A stretch of 64,000 nucleotides of DNA from Toxoplasma gondii ME49. Lineage: Eukaryota > Apicomplexa > Conoidasida > Eucoccidiorida > Sarcocystidae. The stretch is taken from contig NC_031478.1 in NCBI RefSeq assembly GCF_000006565.2, positions 4,922,212-4,986,211 on the forward strand, in the 5' to 3' direction. A program made the translations under genes and the position numbers. The first letter of the stretch is position 1, and every line of letters begins with the position of its first letter. Positions 13,137 through 24,187 of this stretch are shown here, in pieces. The notes beneath the pieces are model-generated. The model saw only the letters and a program-made list of their open reading frames with translations, was not told the origin of the DNA and did not search any database.

Positions 13137-16100
13137 TCAACCGAGTTTCGCCTTTCTTCTTTCGCCTTTCCCGACGGCGTGGAACCCACTTTTGATCGTC
13201 GTCACAGATCTGTTAGCTCCGCAAGCTACGCAGCTCTGTTGCCACAGACGCGTTCGACTGTCGCGCTGCATTGTCGTGTTTGGGCTCTTGCACATCTGAC
13301 ATGTGACGTACTCCGCTGCGACAGGGGCAGAGCAGAAGACAAGCTTCCGACGTGAACTTGCAGAGGTGAAACAAAAAAACAGGCGCCTTCACGTTCGTGT
13401 CTGACCCAAAACGACAGACGAACACCCGCAGGCAAAACGCGCGCCAAACGAAGCCAAGGCTGCCCTCAGCGGCCTCGCCTTCGTCCCCGCCCGCTGACGG
13501 GAGAACGTCCTCGCCTTCAGCAGCATAAACAGACAGAAGGAGCAAGAGGATCCACACAGAGAGCGACGGCCTCCACAGACACTCGACGCTCGACAAGCGC
13601 GCAGCAGTCTGCAAAGTCCTGCCTGGGCATGCAGTCGGACCGGCGACCCAAACAGAAGCGCACACCCACAGCGAACCGAACTGCGACGCGAGGACCAAAA
13701 ACCGCAGACGCGACAAAACGCCGCCTTCACTGCGAACACAAGGTCCGATGAAGAGACGCGTGGACCTACACACAGGGAGCAGCGCGAAGGACACAAGGGA
13801 GACCTGAACAGGAAGGAAGTCCCACAGTGGAAGATAAACACATGGGCGGCTCCGTGGTTCTTACTGATGTATTTCCTGAGAAGAGCCTCAATGTGCTTCG
13901 GGCCGTATTTCCCCTTCAATACAAGCTGTCCGTCTCCGGCAATCGAGCCTTCCGTTCCGAGTTCAGCGAGCACGAACTGGTGCACATGGTCAGGCTGTCG
14001 GTTCATGATGTTGCAGATGTCTTTGAAGTTGATCCATGCGACCTAGAAAGAACATGTGAAAGGTGAAGACATGTCTCTTAAATTCAGTCACAGAAAAACG
14101 GAGGAAACGCACGGACACATACACAAATGCACGGGGAACTGGAGACAAAGGGACGGGAAAACAAACAAGGACGAAAAAATCGGCGAAAGACATCAACCTT
14201 AACCGTGGTGGCATTCCTACACGGTAAACATCTATGCATCTGTTCACAATGTTAGAGATTTACTACATGTCGGGTGCTTATGGAAATAACGGCGGAGAGG
14301 CCTTTGTGTGAATTTCCTTTCTCTGTCGCCCTCATTGTTTTTTCTCGTTGGTGAGTTGCGGCCGGTCTTCGCTTCTGCAAACGTCGCCTCCCGCGTTGTG
14401 CAAGGAACACTTGCGATTTAAAAAAAAACTCTCACCTTCTTCGAGCCTACACGAACGACCTGCGGCGGCTTGATCGTGTACCGCTTCGCCCCTGAAAGAT
14501 CTGGGTTGTGCTTCTCGATCAGAGTTTGGATGCGTTGGAGCATCTGAAAACAAACGCAACAGCTCGTTTACCTTCTCAGGAAAAAACGATTACGAAGACC
14601 TCTCCATACACTTACACGAACATACATTTATATGCTGGTGTACATGTGACCACCAATGTAACTTACTGACATCCATATCGAAACCTCGACATATATATAT
14701 ATATATATATGCACATGTGTATATTTACATGAGTATACCCGATCTCTCGGAAGTGACAAGACCTGCGAAAGTGCATACAGAAAGACGGTCTGAGGAAGGT
14801 GGGGGGGGGGGAAGCAGAGAGAAAGTTGGTTTTCGTCTGCCACTTGTCTCACCTCTTGGTAGCTGTACTCCTTTCCACGCTTGAAGAGCTCGCCGGTTCC
14901 ATCGATGATTGGTGCCTCTTCTTGAGCTGCAGAAGGGGAAGGAAAAGTGAACAATCGAGGAGACTCGCATCCGCGGGAAGAAGCAAACGGCGACGATCCC
15001 TTCAGCGACAAAATCCGGAAAGAAAGATGGCAGCATGCACTCCGAGAAAGGCACCATTCCACGAACAAGCAGACCTATTGCTCCCCACTCCAACCGGTAC
15101 AGGCGTCACACATGCTACTGAACTGTGGTCGTATAAAGAACACAAAATGATACCTTCTTGCACATGTACGTCTCTGGATAGATCAACAATACACACACAA
15201 AAGTAGACATTCGTGTGACTTCACATGAGAACACACACAGTTAAGCTGTTACAAGTGACACAGAACCTCTCTACATGTGCACGCACGCGTACCTACAAAC
15301 ATATCTACATATGTATATACATATATATATACATATGTATATACATATATATATATATATATACATATGTATATACATATACATATATATATATATATAT
15401 ATAAATATGTAGATGTATTTGAGTATACAAATATATGCACGTGTGCAGATATGTGTCTGGACTCGTGAAGAGCGACGGAGGGGAAGTATGATTTGGAGCG
15501 AGACCGCAATGATTTGGAAGAGTCACAAGCGTCAGAAAGAGGTGCCAGTTCACAGCCCACACAGAAGCCGGTGCTGCACTCGGTCAGCATGCGACAGTAC
15601 ACAACAGGAAACAAGAGCGACTTTGAAGCGAGAAGAGTTCCAGACTCACCCTGTTCTGTCTCCTTCTTCTCCTTCTTTTTTCTGCGACGACGCTCGCCGA
15701 AGTCGAACTGCTGGGGCGCCTGCAGAGGACAGAAAAGCGGACGAGAAAACGGTGGGAACAGCCCAGCTTCCTGGAGATTCAGAGGTCGACGCAGTCCCGA
15801 GGAAAGGAGGAACGGAAAAGAAAGAGGCTAAGCAAGCGCCTCAACGCGTGAGAGCCTGAAGAGACTTCCACCCGACAGAAGAGAGAAAAAGCAGATGTCC
15901 CTGGCGGCACTCGAGACGCCCCAAAGAGAAGAGGCAGAGGCTGCGCAGAGAGAAGACACGAGGAGGGAAGCTGACAAACAGAGGAATAGTCATGGAGAAC
16001 GCCGCCGAAGGCGGATAAAAAGAGTAGAGAGAGGGAAAGGCGCAGCAAAGAGGAAACACAAGTTCAGAGAGAAGACGCCACCTCGACTGTGTGTAAATCG

Positions 16101-16761
16101 AGAGCAAAACACAGTGCGGAACGGGGAAGACGCTGCGGGAACAGAAGAAGTGAGGAAGAAGAAAGGAAGCTCTTGGTCTTTGCCTCCCCAGCTTCTGGAG
16201 ATGGCTTCATCTCCCCAAGAGATACGCGTTTCCTCTCCCCAAGAAACTCGGAAACAACTCAGGTTCCATGCGCCGCGCATTCGCCGACGCGCACACACTC
16301 CGAATGGAGTCCCTCTCAAATCGCATCTACATGCATGCATCTATGCACAAGGGGACGAGCTTTTCTTCAAACACAACTACATCTCATGAGCCACTGATAC
16401 ACATGAAGATGTGCCTTGACATCTACATGCAAATGTATATGCACACAGATATATAAGCATATATTTAAATGAATGACATAACTATATGCATAGTATATAT
16501 GCCATTATACGTATACATATATATATGTATATATATGTTTGAATATGTGTGACCGTCTGTGGTCGTGTGAAGGTTCCATTGTCTTTTTCTGGTGTGGAAC
16601 AACAGGCTGAGAGTTTGCTTTGTTTGCTGTGACGAGAGGAGGAGAAGAACGAGAAGGGCACCTTCGCGTATTACCTCTTCCTCGCCCTCCGGTTGCTTCG
16701 CCTCTGCCTCGACCTGAGGTTCGGAGGCGGCCGCCTCCTCGCGTTTTTCGACTTCGGCCAT
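13137..16761 (-). CDS. Eukaryotic translation initiation factor 2 subunit beta (231 aa, six exons)
   Basis: Exons on the minus strand: 16675-16761, 15650-15719, 14853-14926, 14436-14543, 13865-14042, 13137-13315. All phases agree (696 nt). eIF2-beta is part of the eIF2 heterotrimer that brings Met-tRNAi to the 40S subunit; it contacts eIF5 and eIF2B. The start is the ATG in a near-perfect context (caccaccATGGcc). Residues 1-50 are Glu-rich and then Lys/Arg-rich ([11 protein letters not shown]). The core carries the family signature [12 protein letters not shown], then the block [14 protein letters not shown] and [19 protein letters not shown]. The C-terminal C4 zinc ribbon uses Cys178, Cys181, Cys201 and Cys204 ([13 protein letters not shown] ... 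CVACG). The protein is much shorter than animal eIF2-beta (about 333 aa). It lacks the three long polylysine K-boxes, keeping only one short basic run. The identification is secure. Confidence 0.95.
15301..15411. repeat. Compound TA/CATA microsatellite
   Basis: Long run of TATA and CATATG/TATACA words in the intron between eIF2-beta exons 2 and 3; apparent open frames through it are artefacts of the repeat. A smaller TA tract lies at about 14693-14710 in the next intron. Confidence 0.9.
16490..16535. repeat. Imperfect TA-rich microsatellite
   Basis: TATA/CATA words in the first intron of eIF2-beta. Confidence 0.8.
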
Positions 16762-17607
16762 GGTGGTGACTTGAAAACTAGGGAAGAAGAAAGGCGACAG
16801 CAGCACAGCAAAAAGAGAAGAAAAAGAAGGTCTTAGAGACCCAAGACAACGAGGACGGCCACAGATTCAGAGAAGTCCTCGAATTTGCGCAGACGCACCG
16901 GGGAGACAGACCTTCCACAGGGAAGAGGAACACAGGAGAAAAAAAGAAAGACCGAAACGGAGAAGGGGAAATAAAAGAAAAGGCGAAAGAGACCCAGAAG
17001 ACGTCAGAGTTCACCTCGCGCGAAGAAGCCTTTCTTGTGGGGTGGCATTTCCACGCGACAGACCAGAGGCGGTTTCTGGCTTTTTGACATGCTGCATGCG
17101 CAAAGGTCGCAAGGACAAAGTCACCGGGGTCGGCTTATATTCGAAGGCACCTTCACTTGGGTCACGCATGCTCACCGATAGAGAAAGCTTCAGTGCAGCC
17201 TGAAAGTCGTCGAGTTCCGCAAGTGTCTTTTTAAGCCGTAGCGAAATATGAATCACAAAATGCCGTTCGATTCTCTTCTCCTCCGTGTCTGCAGTCAACT
17301 GTCTGCTTCCTGTTTTCGATTTCCTTTCGGCGCTCCTCAGTCTCGTGCATCTCTTACACGCGCATGCGCATCTGCGCGAACTTCGCGATCCAACGCAACA
17401 GAAAAGGCTTCTTCTTCCTCGCGGCCGCTGCGACGGGTCTCTGCACCTCGAGTTTCTGTTTCTGCGTTTTCTTTTCGATTTCCATGCCCGCAATTCTTCT
17501 TGCCGAGAAGGCAAACATACTCTGCCTCTCTCTTCCGCGTCTCCTCCGGCGACGAGTGCCGGAACTTCTGTTCCGCTTGAAGACTCTCTGTACCTTCCAA
17601 AAGCACG
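16762..17607. promoter_or_regulatory. Shared divergent promoter region of eIF2-beta and the PHD-finger gene
   Basis: The two start codons face away from each other across about 850 bp, so 5' UTRs and core promoters must lie here unless further 5' exons exist. GCATGC words occur at about 17095-17100 (within TGCATGCG), about 17166-17171 and near 17360. This hexamer is an over-represented promoter word in Toxoplasma, but here it is only a candidate. Overlapping open frames on both strands are noted under rejected items. The placement depends on the PHD start at 17608 being right. Confidence 0.45.
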
Positions 17608-20600
17608 ATGACTGTTCACAGAAGCTGCGCGTATACTGGGCTTCCAGTGTGTTCATGTCCAGAGGGATGCGAATCCCCTGTTCGCTTCTCAACCGCTCGT
17701 AAAGTCACTCCGGTCACCTGTTTCGTTGCAGCTCCTGACCCTGCAGGGTGGCCAAAGCCTTCTTCTCTCTCTTCTTCTTCTCTCTCTTCTTCTTCTCTCT
17801 CTTCTTCTTCTCTCTCTTCTTCTTCTGTGCCTTCCTCTGCCGCTTCTTCTCCATGTTGCTCGTTCTCTAGCTCTCCGTCGTGCTCGCCGTTCGCTTCTTT
17901 TTCGTCCTCATCATCTTCGTGCTTCTCTCCTCAGCCTGCCTTGTCAGCGCTGGCTTCTTCTTTCTCTCCTTCGCGACCGCTGCTGGGGGAACCAGTTCAG
18001 GGATGCGCGACGCGAGCGCCTCCCGCAGAGGGGAGTCAGGGCGCCGCAGGCGTGGTGCGGCCTCCGCTGCGTCCTGGGGAAGAGGTCGCTTTCACCCTCG
18101 CGGAGATCGGACAGATGGTTGAGAGTCAGAGGCAGCAAGTCATCAGCAACCTCCGCAAACGCGTCGCTCAAAGGGAGTACTGCATCTACTGCGAAAGAAA
18201 CTGTGAGTGCAAAGAACACAGGGACAAGTGACGGGGGGAAAAAGAGAGGACACAGCCTCGGTATGCTCCTTCATCGACAGAAAACGGCGGTTTTCACCGG
18301 AAAAGGCGCAAGCGACATTCTAAGACTAGGGGAGAAACGTCTCCCCTATCGAGTGCACAACAATCGTGCATTCCTTTCGGATGTCAACTGCTGATTTCCT
18401 CTCCTTAAACAAATAGCTAAACAGATTTACATGGATCACAATGCATCAAAACCATTTTTAAAAAAATATAGGAATGTAGATATATATATATATCTATATA
18501 TCTATATATATATATGTATATATATATATGTATATATATATATTTATATATATATGTATGCAGATATATACACAGACGCGCAAGTGTAAGTCTGTGTGTG
18601 TAGGTGGCCGTAGTTTAATGCGATATGCGGGTGCGTGAGTGAAGACAAACACAGATTTCCTGAGCTGGTGACAGCGAGCGAAGGGCCGTTTACTGTAAAG
18701 TTCAGATCGACTTGTGCGGTTGGACTCGTGTTTCATGTTGTCTGATTTGCTCGCTTGGTCCTCGCATTTTCTTCCCTTTTTACCTGTCTCTTTTCCGTCT
18801 CCTCTGCCCTCTCTCTGTTGTGTCCACGCCCCCTCGCACTTGTGTCTCTTTCTTTCTGTTTCAGGTATCGAAACCAATAGCTCTTCCTCTTTCTGCCCGC
18901 AGTGTCAAGCCTCCACTCTCAACAGAGGTTCCTCTTCTCCCTCCTCTCCTTCTTCGCTCTCTTCCTCTGCTTCATCCTCTGCTTCTTCCTCTTCGTCTGC
19001 CTCTGCTTCTGCTCTCTCTTCTGCGCGTCTTCTGCCAGATGGCCATGACCCAAATGCCGTTCTGCTTCTCCCCTCGCTGTCTGCGAGTCGAGGCGAGCGA
19101 GGCTTTTCTTCTTTTCTCCCCGGTCCCCGAAACGAGGAAGACGCGCGTGCCTACGAGGAGGAGCTCGCGGCTCGCGGAAAAGTTTTTTTTGCTGCATGCG
19201 GGGCAGAGCCGCTGCGCACTGGGGAGGAAGGCGAGGATGCAGACGAACGATTCGTCCTGTCCTGTCGCCAGAGGTCTTGCAGAAGAGACCCTCGAGACTT
19301 TAAGGACTTGCTCGTCTGCTTCAGGTGCAGACAATCACACCATGCAAGGTAAATAATAAACGCCTTTTTTCCAGTTCATCCATTATACAAATGCAGGCTC
19401 TGTCAATATGACACGAGGCACGCTGTGTATGCATGCATCTTTTTCTCTTTTCACTCGTACCTCATACCATTACATATATATATATATATATATATACGCA
19501 TATGCAGTAAGCCTGTATACAGACTGACGTTCTCGTCTCTAAATATGCAAATATATATATATATATATATGTCAGTGAACATGTATACTCGAACGTATGC
19601 ATGCTGACGGTGCTTCATGTACGTAGATATATACATATTTATATGTATATATGCAGAAATTTGTGGATTTTCGAGTGTATGCGTGTGCGTGCATAGCGCC
19701 CCATGCGGTGTTTTTTATTGGCAATTTTCCTCTTTTTTCGCTGTCTTCTTGGAATCTTGAAGCTGCTGCGACCCTCCGCTTAACTTCGAGTTGGTGACTC
19801 GCTATCCGTGGCACTGCGCGGATTGCAAGGTGAGGATTCTGCTTTCAGCTGATTTTTCAAACTCTGCATGCGATGTACGCTGGCGACCCGCTCTTCTCCA
19901 TTCTCTTTTTCCCTCCTTTTTCCTGCATGCACACAATCACGCCTTCCGTAACGGCGTCTGTGTCTTCTCAGTCTGAGGTCGCTGGCAGTGCTTTCGATGC
20001 ACTGCCGACTTGACAAAGGAATCTCTCCAGCAATCCTAAAAGCAACTTTACACGCACACATCCGTGTATTTGCAGACATCTGTGTCCTTGTGCCTAAGTA
20101 GTTATGAGTTCCATACAGAAAAGCGTAGCAAGTGCATACACAAGGATATATATATATATATATATATGTTCATGCAAATACACTTGCGTGTAAGGCACGG
20201 GAGGGGCTGTACGCCTGCGTAAACGAACAGGGATTCAGTCTTTCTGGGTTTCGTTCACGAGTTGTTCTGTATTCTAGTTTCGTTTTTTTTTCTGAGTCGA
20301 GTGCTTGTAGTAGAGTACGGCCCGCTTTGCGTGTTCTTGCGCGACTCTGGGTGCGCCTTTCGCCTTTGCCTTTCGCCTTTTGTCATTCTCATCTTTGCGA
20401 TGGCCTATGAACTTTTCAGAGATGCGAGTGTTGCCAGCTGAACACAAACGAAGAGCAAATGCTGATTTGCGATGCATGCGACCGCGCCTACCACATGGAC
20501 TGCATGGAGCCGCCTGTCGAAGAGGTCAGTTGCGGATCCTCTTTGTCTTCGCTCGGAAGAAAGCTATTTTTCTCATTGTGAAGGCCTTCCTTCCTACGCG

Positions 20601-22849
20601 TTTCCCTCGTGCTTGTTGTTTCCAGTTTCAAGAAGGTCGCCTCACCTAAGGTTTTCTCTGGGACCTGGCGCTGCCGTCACCTTCTCGCTTAGGCTTGTTT
20701 TTCAGTTCTCTCTCTGCCCTTGTCTATCGCGGTTCTGCACAGCAATGGACGGTGAATCAGTGGGGATGTGCCTGAGTGCTCTGTCATTGTTTTGCGACCG
20801 TGTCTCACTTCGTTACCTGGTTTTCAAGACATGTTTGTGAAGCTAGACTCTCTGCGTTTCCGTGTCTGCGTACACCACAAAGCAGTCGGAGGATTTTCGA
20901 GAATTCGACCGGCTTCCCCCCACAGTTTTTCCTCGATGAACGCTTTGTCAGGACCTGAATTCCCCATGTCTGTCAGGTCCCCGACGGGACCTGGTTCTGT
21001 GCAGACTGTGGCCGCTGCGCCTGCTGCGATCGCCGCCTGAGCGACGAGAAGATTTTGGTGAGGAAAAGTGAAAGTCTTTCTAGTGTTCGTTGCATGCACT
21101 GGAGAGACAACCTCGAAACTAATACAGCGGCGTTTCCGGAAATCTTCTTTCAGTTCCTCGTGCTACCCCAGCTTGCTTCCTCTCTCACCAGCGCACGTAC
21201 GTCTAGGTACAGGGACGACGAAGAGAGAGGAGAGAGTGAACGTAGATCGATGAGCACGTAGAGAGAATACACCTCGTTCTAAAGGAGAAAGTCAAATCCC
21301 CAGAGAGATGATAAAATAAGTAGACCAAAAAAAGTAGACCACAGATAGGGCAAACTAGAGTGATGTTGCGAAGCGGCAGAAAGATGGGAGAAAGAGAGCT
21401 AAGACAGGAGAGAGAAGACATACGGATATCAAAGTTTACGTGTCTGGAGTCAGTTGTTTGGGGTACTGCGAAGGTTGCTCTGAGATGCGGAGAAGGTGGT
21501 ACTTTTGGTTTCGTTTTCTCGCGTTTCTTCGAGTTTACTTTTTGCTTTTTTGCGTATTCACTTCTGCATGTTCTCTTGCTTCTTCCACTCGACTGTCGTC
21601 CCTCTGTCCCCCTCTGGGGTTCCTCCTCCTGTTCACGACGCTTCTGCCTTCTCTGTTTTCCCTCCCTTTTTTGTGTGCATCTTCTTCGTTTCCGCCTCCG
21701 TGCCTCCGATACAGTATTGTTTCACTTTTCTGTTGAGTCTCCGCGGAGACTGCGATTTATTCTAGTACGTATGTGATGCTCCTGATCGGGCCAACGTTTT
21801 CAATGCACCAGCTTCACAAATGCCAGCGTAACTCTGGAAGCGCCTCTCTGCGCAGACGGACTCCTCGAACTGCTCGCTGCCTTCGTCCACTCCTTCGCGT
21901 CCTCTTTCTTCCCTGTTCTCTGGACTTACGCGAGCTGGACTACTCAGTGGTCTGCGTTTCGTCTTTTCGTTTTTTCTCAGGATCCACACTCGTGCGTGGG
22001 CAGCATGCGGCGACTGTGCTTCGATTGCAAGGAGAGGCACCGGCGGGGAAAGCGAAGTCGCCTGAGTCGTCTAGGCTCCAGTCAAGGCGATGCAGGGACT
22101 CACTCGGCCAAGAGAACGAGTCTGTGTGATGTTTGTGTGAAGTCCCTGTGTGCATGCGAAGGAAAGCCCCCCAAAATGCGCGTAGCCTGTGACCTCTGCA
22201 AACAAGGTACGCGGAAGACAAGGAGAGAAAAGAAAAGAAAAGGCAGAAGAGAAGAAACGAGGAAAGGGAAGAAGGAAGGGAAGAAGAGAAGGAAACGCTG
22301 GAGAGAAGAAGGAGAGGAGGAAAAAGAAATATATATATATATATATATATATACATTCATATGTATGCCTCCGACTCGCAAAGTAAACGAATGGTCGCCG
22401 CGTCTGTGTTCCCCAGCAGTTCAGCACATATTTATAGACAGCTATGGCCTTGTGGACATCACTGCTTACATACAGGAATCATATATATATATATATATAT
22501 ACAAGAGCAAAGTGTATAAAGCTTGGAGATGAATTTATGTGTATGCGTATCAGTTTGCGAGGGGGAAAGGCAAGACGCCTAGAAGCATGTAGCTGCGTGT
22601 CTGAGAGCGTAGCTCTTGTTCATTGTCTGCTCAACAAGGTAAACATCTTCGCCTTGAGATTCCATTGTGTATGAAACCTTTATTGAACCGACGTTGTCAA
22701 AAGCGTGAGAAGGAAGTCCGTTCTCTTGCTTGCTTTTTCTTCTTTGTTCAGTCGTCCACGCAGACTGCGCAAGACTTCCCCAAGAAGACACTCCGGACAA
22801 GCAAACGTACTGCCTAACATGCTATCAGTTGTCTCTGGATTTTCATTAA
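17608..22849 (+). CDS. PHD-finger protein with three Cys-rich zinc-finger units (about 551 aa, seven exons)
   Basis: Exons: 17608-18202, 18865-19348, 19763-19829, 20420-20524, 20977-21057, 21981-22206, 22752-22849. All GT..AG, phases agree (1656 nt). PHD fingers read histone-tail methylation or acetylation in nuclear chromatin complexes. The canonical finger is residues about 384-428: CECC, LICDACD, AYHMDC and WFCADC give C4-H-C3. Before it lies a split finger. CIYC (192-195) and CPQC (209-212) are separated by about 140 Ser-rich residues from LVCFRCRQSHH and WHCADC (350-381). After it comes a further C-rich unit (CACC, LCFDC, LCDVC, ACDLCKQVVHADC, YCLTC) reaching almost to the stop. The N-terminal 190 residues are Ser-rich. 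The start at 17608 has A at -3. A strong acceptor at about 17734 means an upstream exon could instead supply the start. No catalytic domain is seen. Confidence 0.8.
17758..17826 (+). repeat. Coding minisatellite (15-bp unit) encoding Ser/Leu repeats
   Basis: About four to five tandem copies of a TCT/CTC-rich 15-bp unit in exon 1 of the PHD gene, giving repeated SSLSS. Length variation between strains is likely. Confidence 0.85.
18478..18562. repeat. Long TA-rich microsatellite
   Basis: TATA runs interrupted by single C or G, in the first intron of the PHD gene. Confidence 0.9.
19470..19653. repeat. Cluster of (TA)n microsatellites
   Basis: Three TA tracts (about 19472-19496, 19551-19571, 19625-19653) in the second intron of the PHD gene; another lies at about 20144-20168 in the third intron. 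Confidence 0.85.
22329..22501. repeat. Pair of (TA)n microsatellites
   Basis: Tracts at about 22329-22353 and 22481-22501 in the last intron of the PHD gene. Confidence 0.85.
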
Positions 22850-23749
22850 GACGAGATCGTTTACGCGGTCATCGGAGTTGCAACCTCACCTCGTAATCGG
22901 AAAAGCACGATGTCTAGCTGCTCAACTGCCTCCCGATTCCAGATTTTCTCATTATTCTCTCCTCTCTTTTTGTCTCCCTTCTCTATATTTCTCGCTCTTC
23001 CTTCGTTTCGCTCTTTCCTCTTCAGATTATCTTCACTGTCTCCTTTCCTTCATCTACATCGTCCTATCTCTGCTCTTTGAGCTAGCATTGTGTTTTTTCA
23101 CAAAGGCAGAACTCATTGTTTCTTCTTTGTCGGATTGTACATTTCCAAACGAGTGTGGATGTTTTTCAAACTTTGTTTCGCCTCCGAGCCACTTTCTCTG
23201 TTCACTGAAATATCATTTTTTCTTCCACTTCATCACTTCCTCTCTTTACTCAGAAGTTGATTTCACAAAAAAGGTGATTTCTCTAGTACGTTCCCTCTGG
23301 CTCTCACGCGACCGTTGCAGACTCGGAAACTGAGGCAGGGTCCACCGAAGCGCTTTCGGTGGAGAGGACTGACGAAAGCGAAAGGGATTTTTGATGAATT
23401 AAATTGAATCGTTCACGAGAATGCAGTTCCACTGATACTAAGCCTCAGTCAACATTTGCGAGAACGCGTCAACCAGGAGTATACAACGCAGACCTTTTAG
23501 CAGGCGACGAATTCCCTTACACGCTTATTGGAAGACGTTTTGACACTGAAACAGATTCTGTTTCACTGCACCTTTGGAGAAGACCCGTAAACAGTAAGAG
23601 TTGCTGTGAAGGCTAGCCATCCAATCGTATACATATGTATATTTATACATACCTGTGTGTGTATACATATATGTATATATTTATATATATATATATATAT
23701 ATATATTATTATATATATCATATTTACATATATATACATACGCATTGAT

Positions 23750-23786
<37 letters not shown>

Positions 23787-23929
23787 TATAGGAACATATA
23801 CGTGTGAGTGTTGCTCTCCACGTGTATTCTTGATTTCTTTCTGTAGGTAACGATGCATTTTTTAAGTGACTGACATTCTCCGGGGGAGTTGTGAACTGAG
23901 AAAACTGAATGTCTTCTTTGGAAAAGAGA
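22850..23929. other. Convergent 3' region of the PHD gene and the downstream minus-strand gene
   Basis: About 1.1 kb between two stop codons on opposite strands. It should hold both 3' UTRs and polyadenylation signals. A large interrupted TA-rich block occupies about 23627-23793. No exon is seen. Confidence 0.55.
23627..23793. repeat. Large interrupted TA-rich microsatellite block
   Basis: Nearly 170 bp of TATA, CATA and TTAT words between the convergent genes. Confidence 0.85.
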
Positions 23930-24148
23930 TTAAAACTCAAGAGACGGCAAAGGATCAGAAGACGTAGAGGGGAGAGCGTCCGTACGCAGGAGCCTCTCCG
24001 GTAGGGCTTCGCGGTGTCTCTTCAAATGCGCAGCCACAAGCTTGTTGAAGAGAGTGAGTTGCTCTGGCGACAGCAAGTGACGATATCTTTCAATGTGAAA
24101 AAATATACCTGAAACGACATGCAAAAGATATTCACCATCGCACAGAAA

Positions 24149-24187
<39 letters not shown>

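Noticed and set aside
12711..13355. 214-codon plus-strand open frame
   Set aside because: It is antisense to the last eIF2-beta exon and its probable 3' UTR; composition follows the CT-rich UTR and no motif is seen.
15249..15614. Open frames rich in alternating Tyr/Ile/Thr/His
   Set aside because: They are translations of the TA/CATA microsatellite in an eIF2-beta intron.
17011..17692. Overlapping minus-strand open frames of about 90-200 codons between eIF2-beta and the PHD gene
   Set aside because: Three frames compete without one clear coding signal. Some stretches look protein-like (for example KKTLAELDDFQAALK), but no consistent splice chain was found, so the interval is treated as promoter and 5' UTR.
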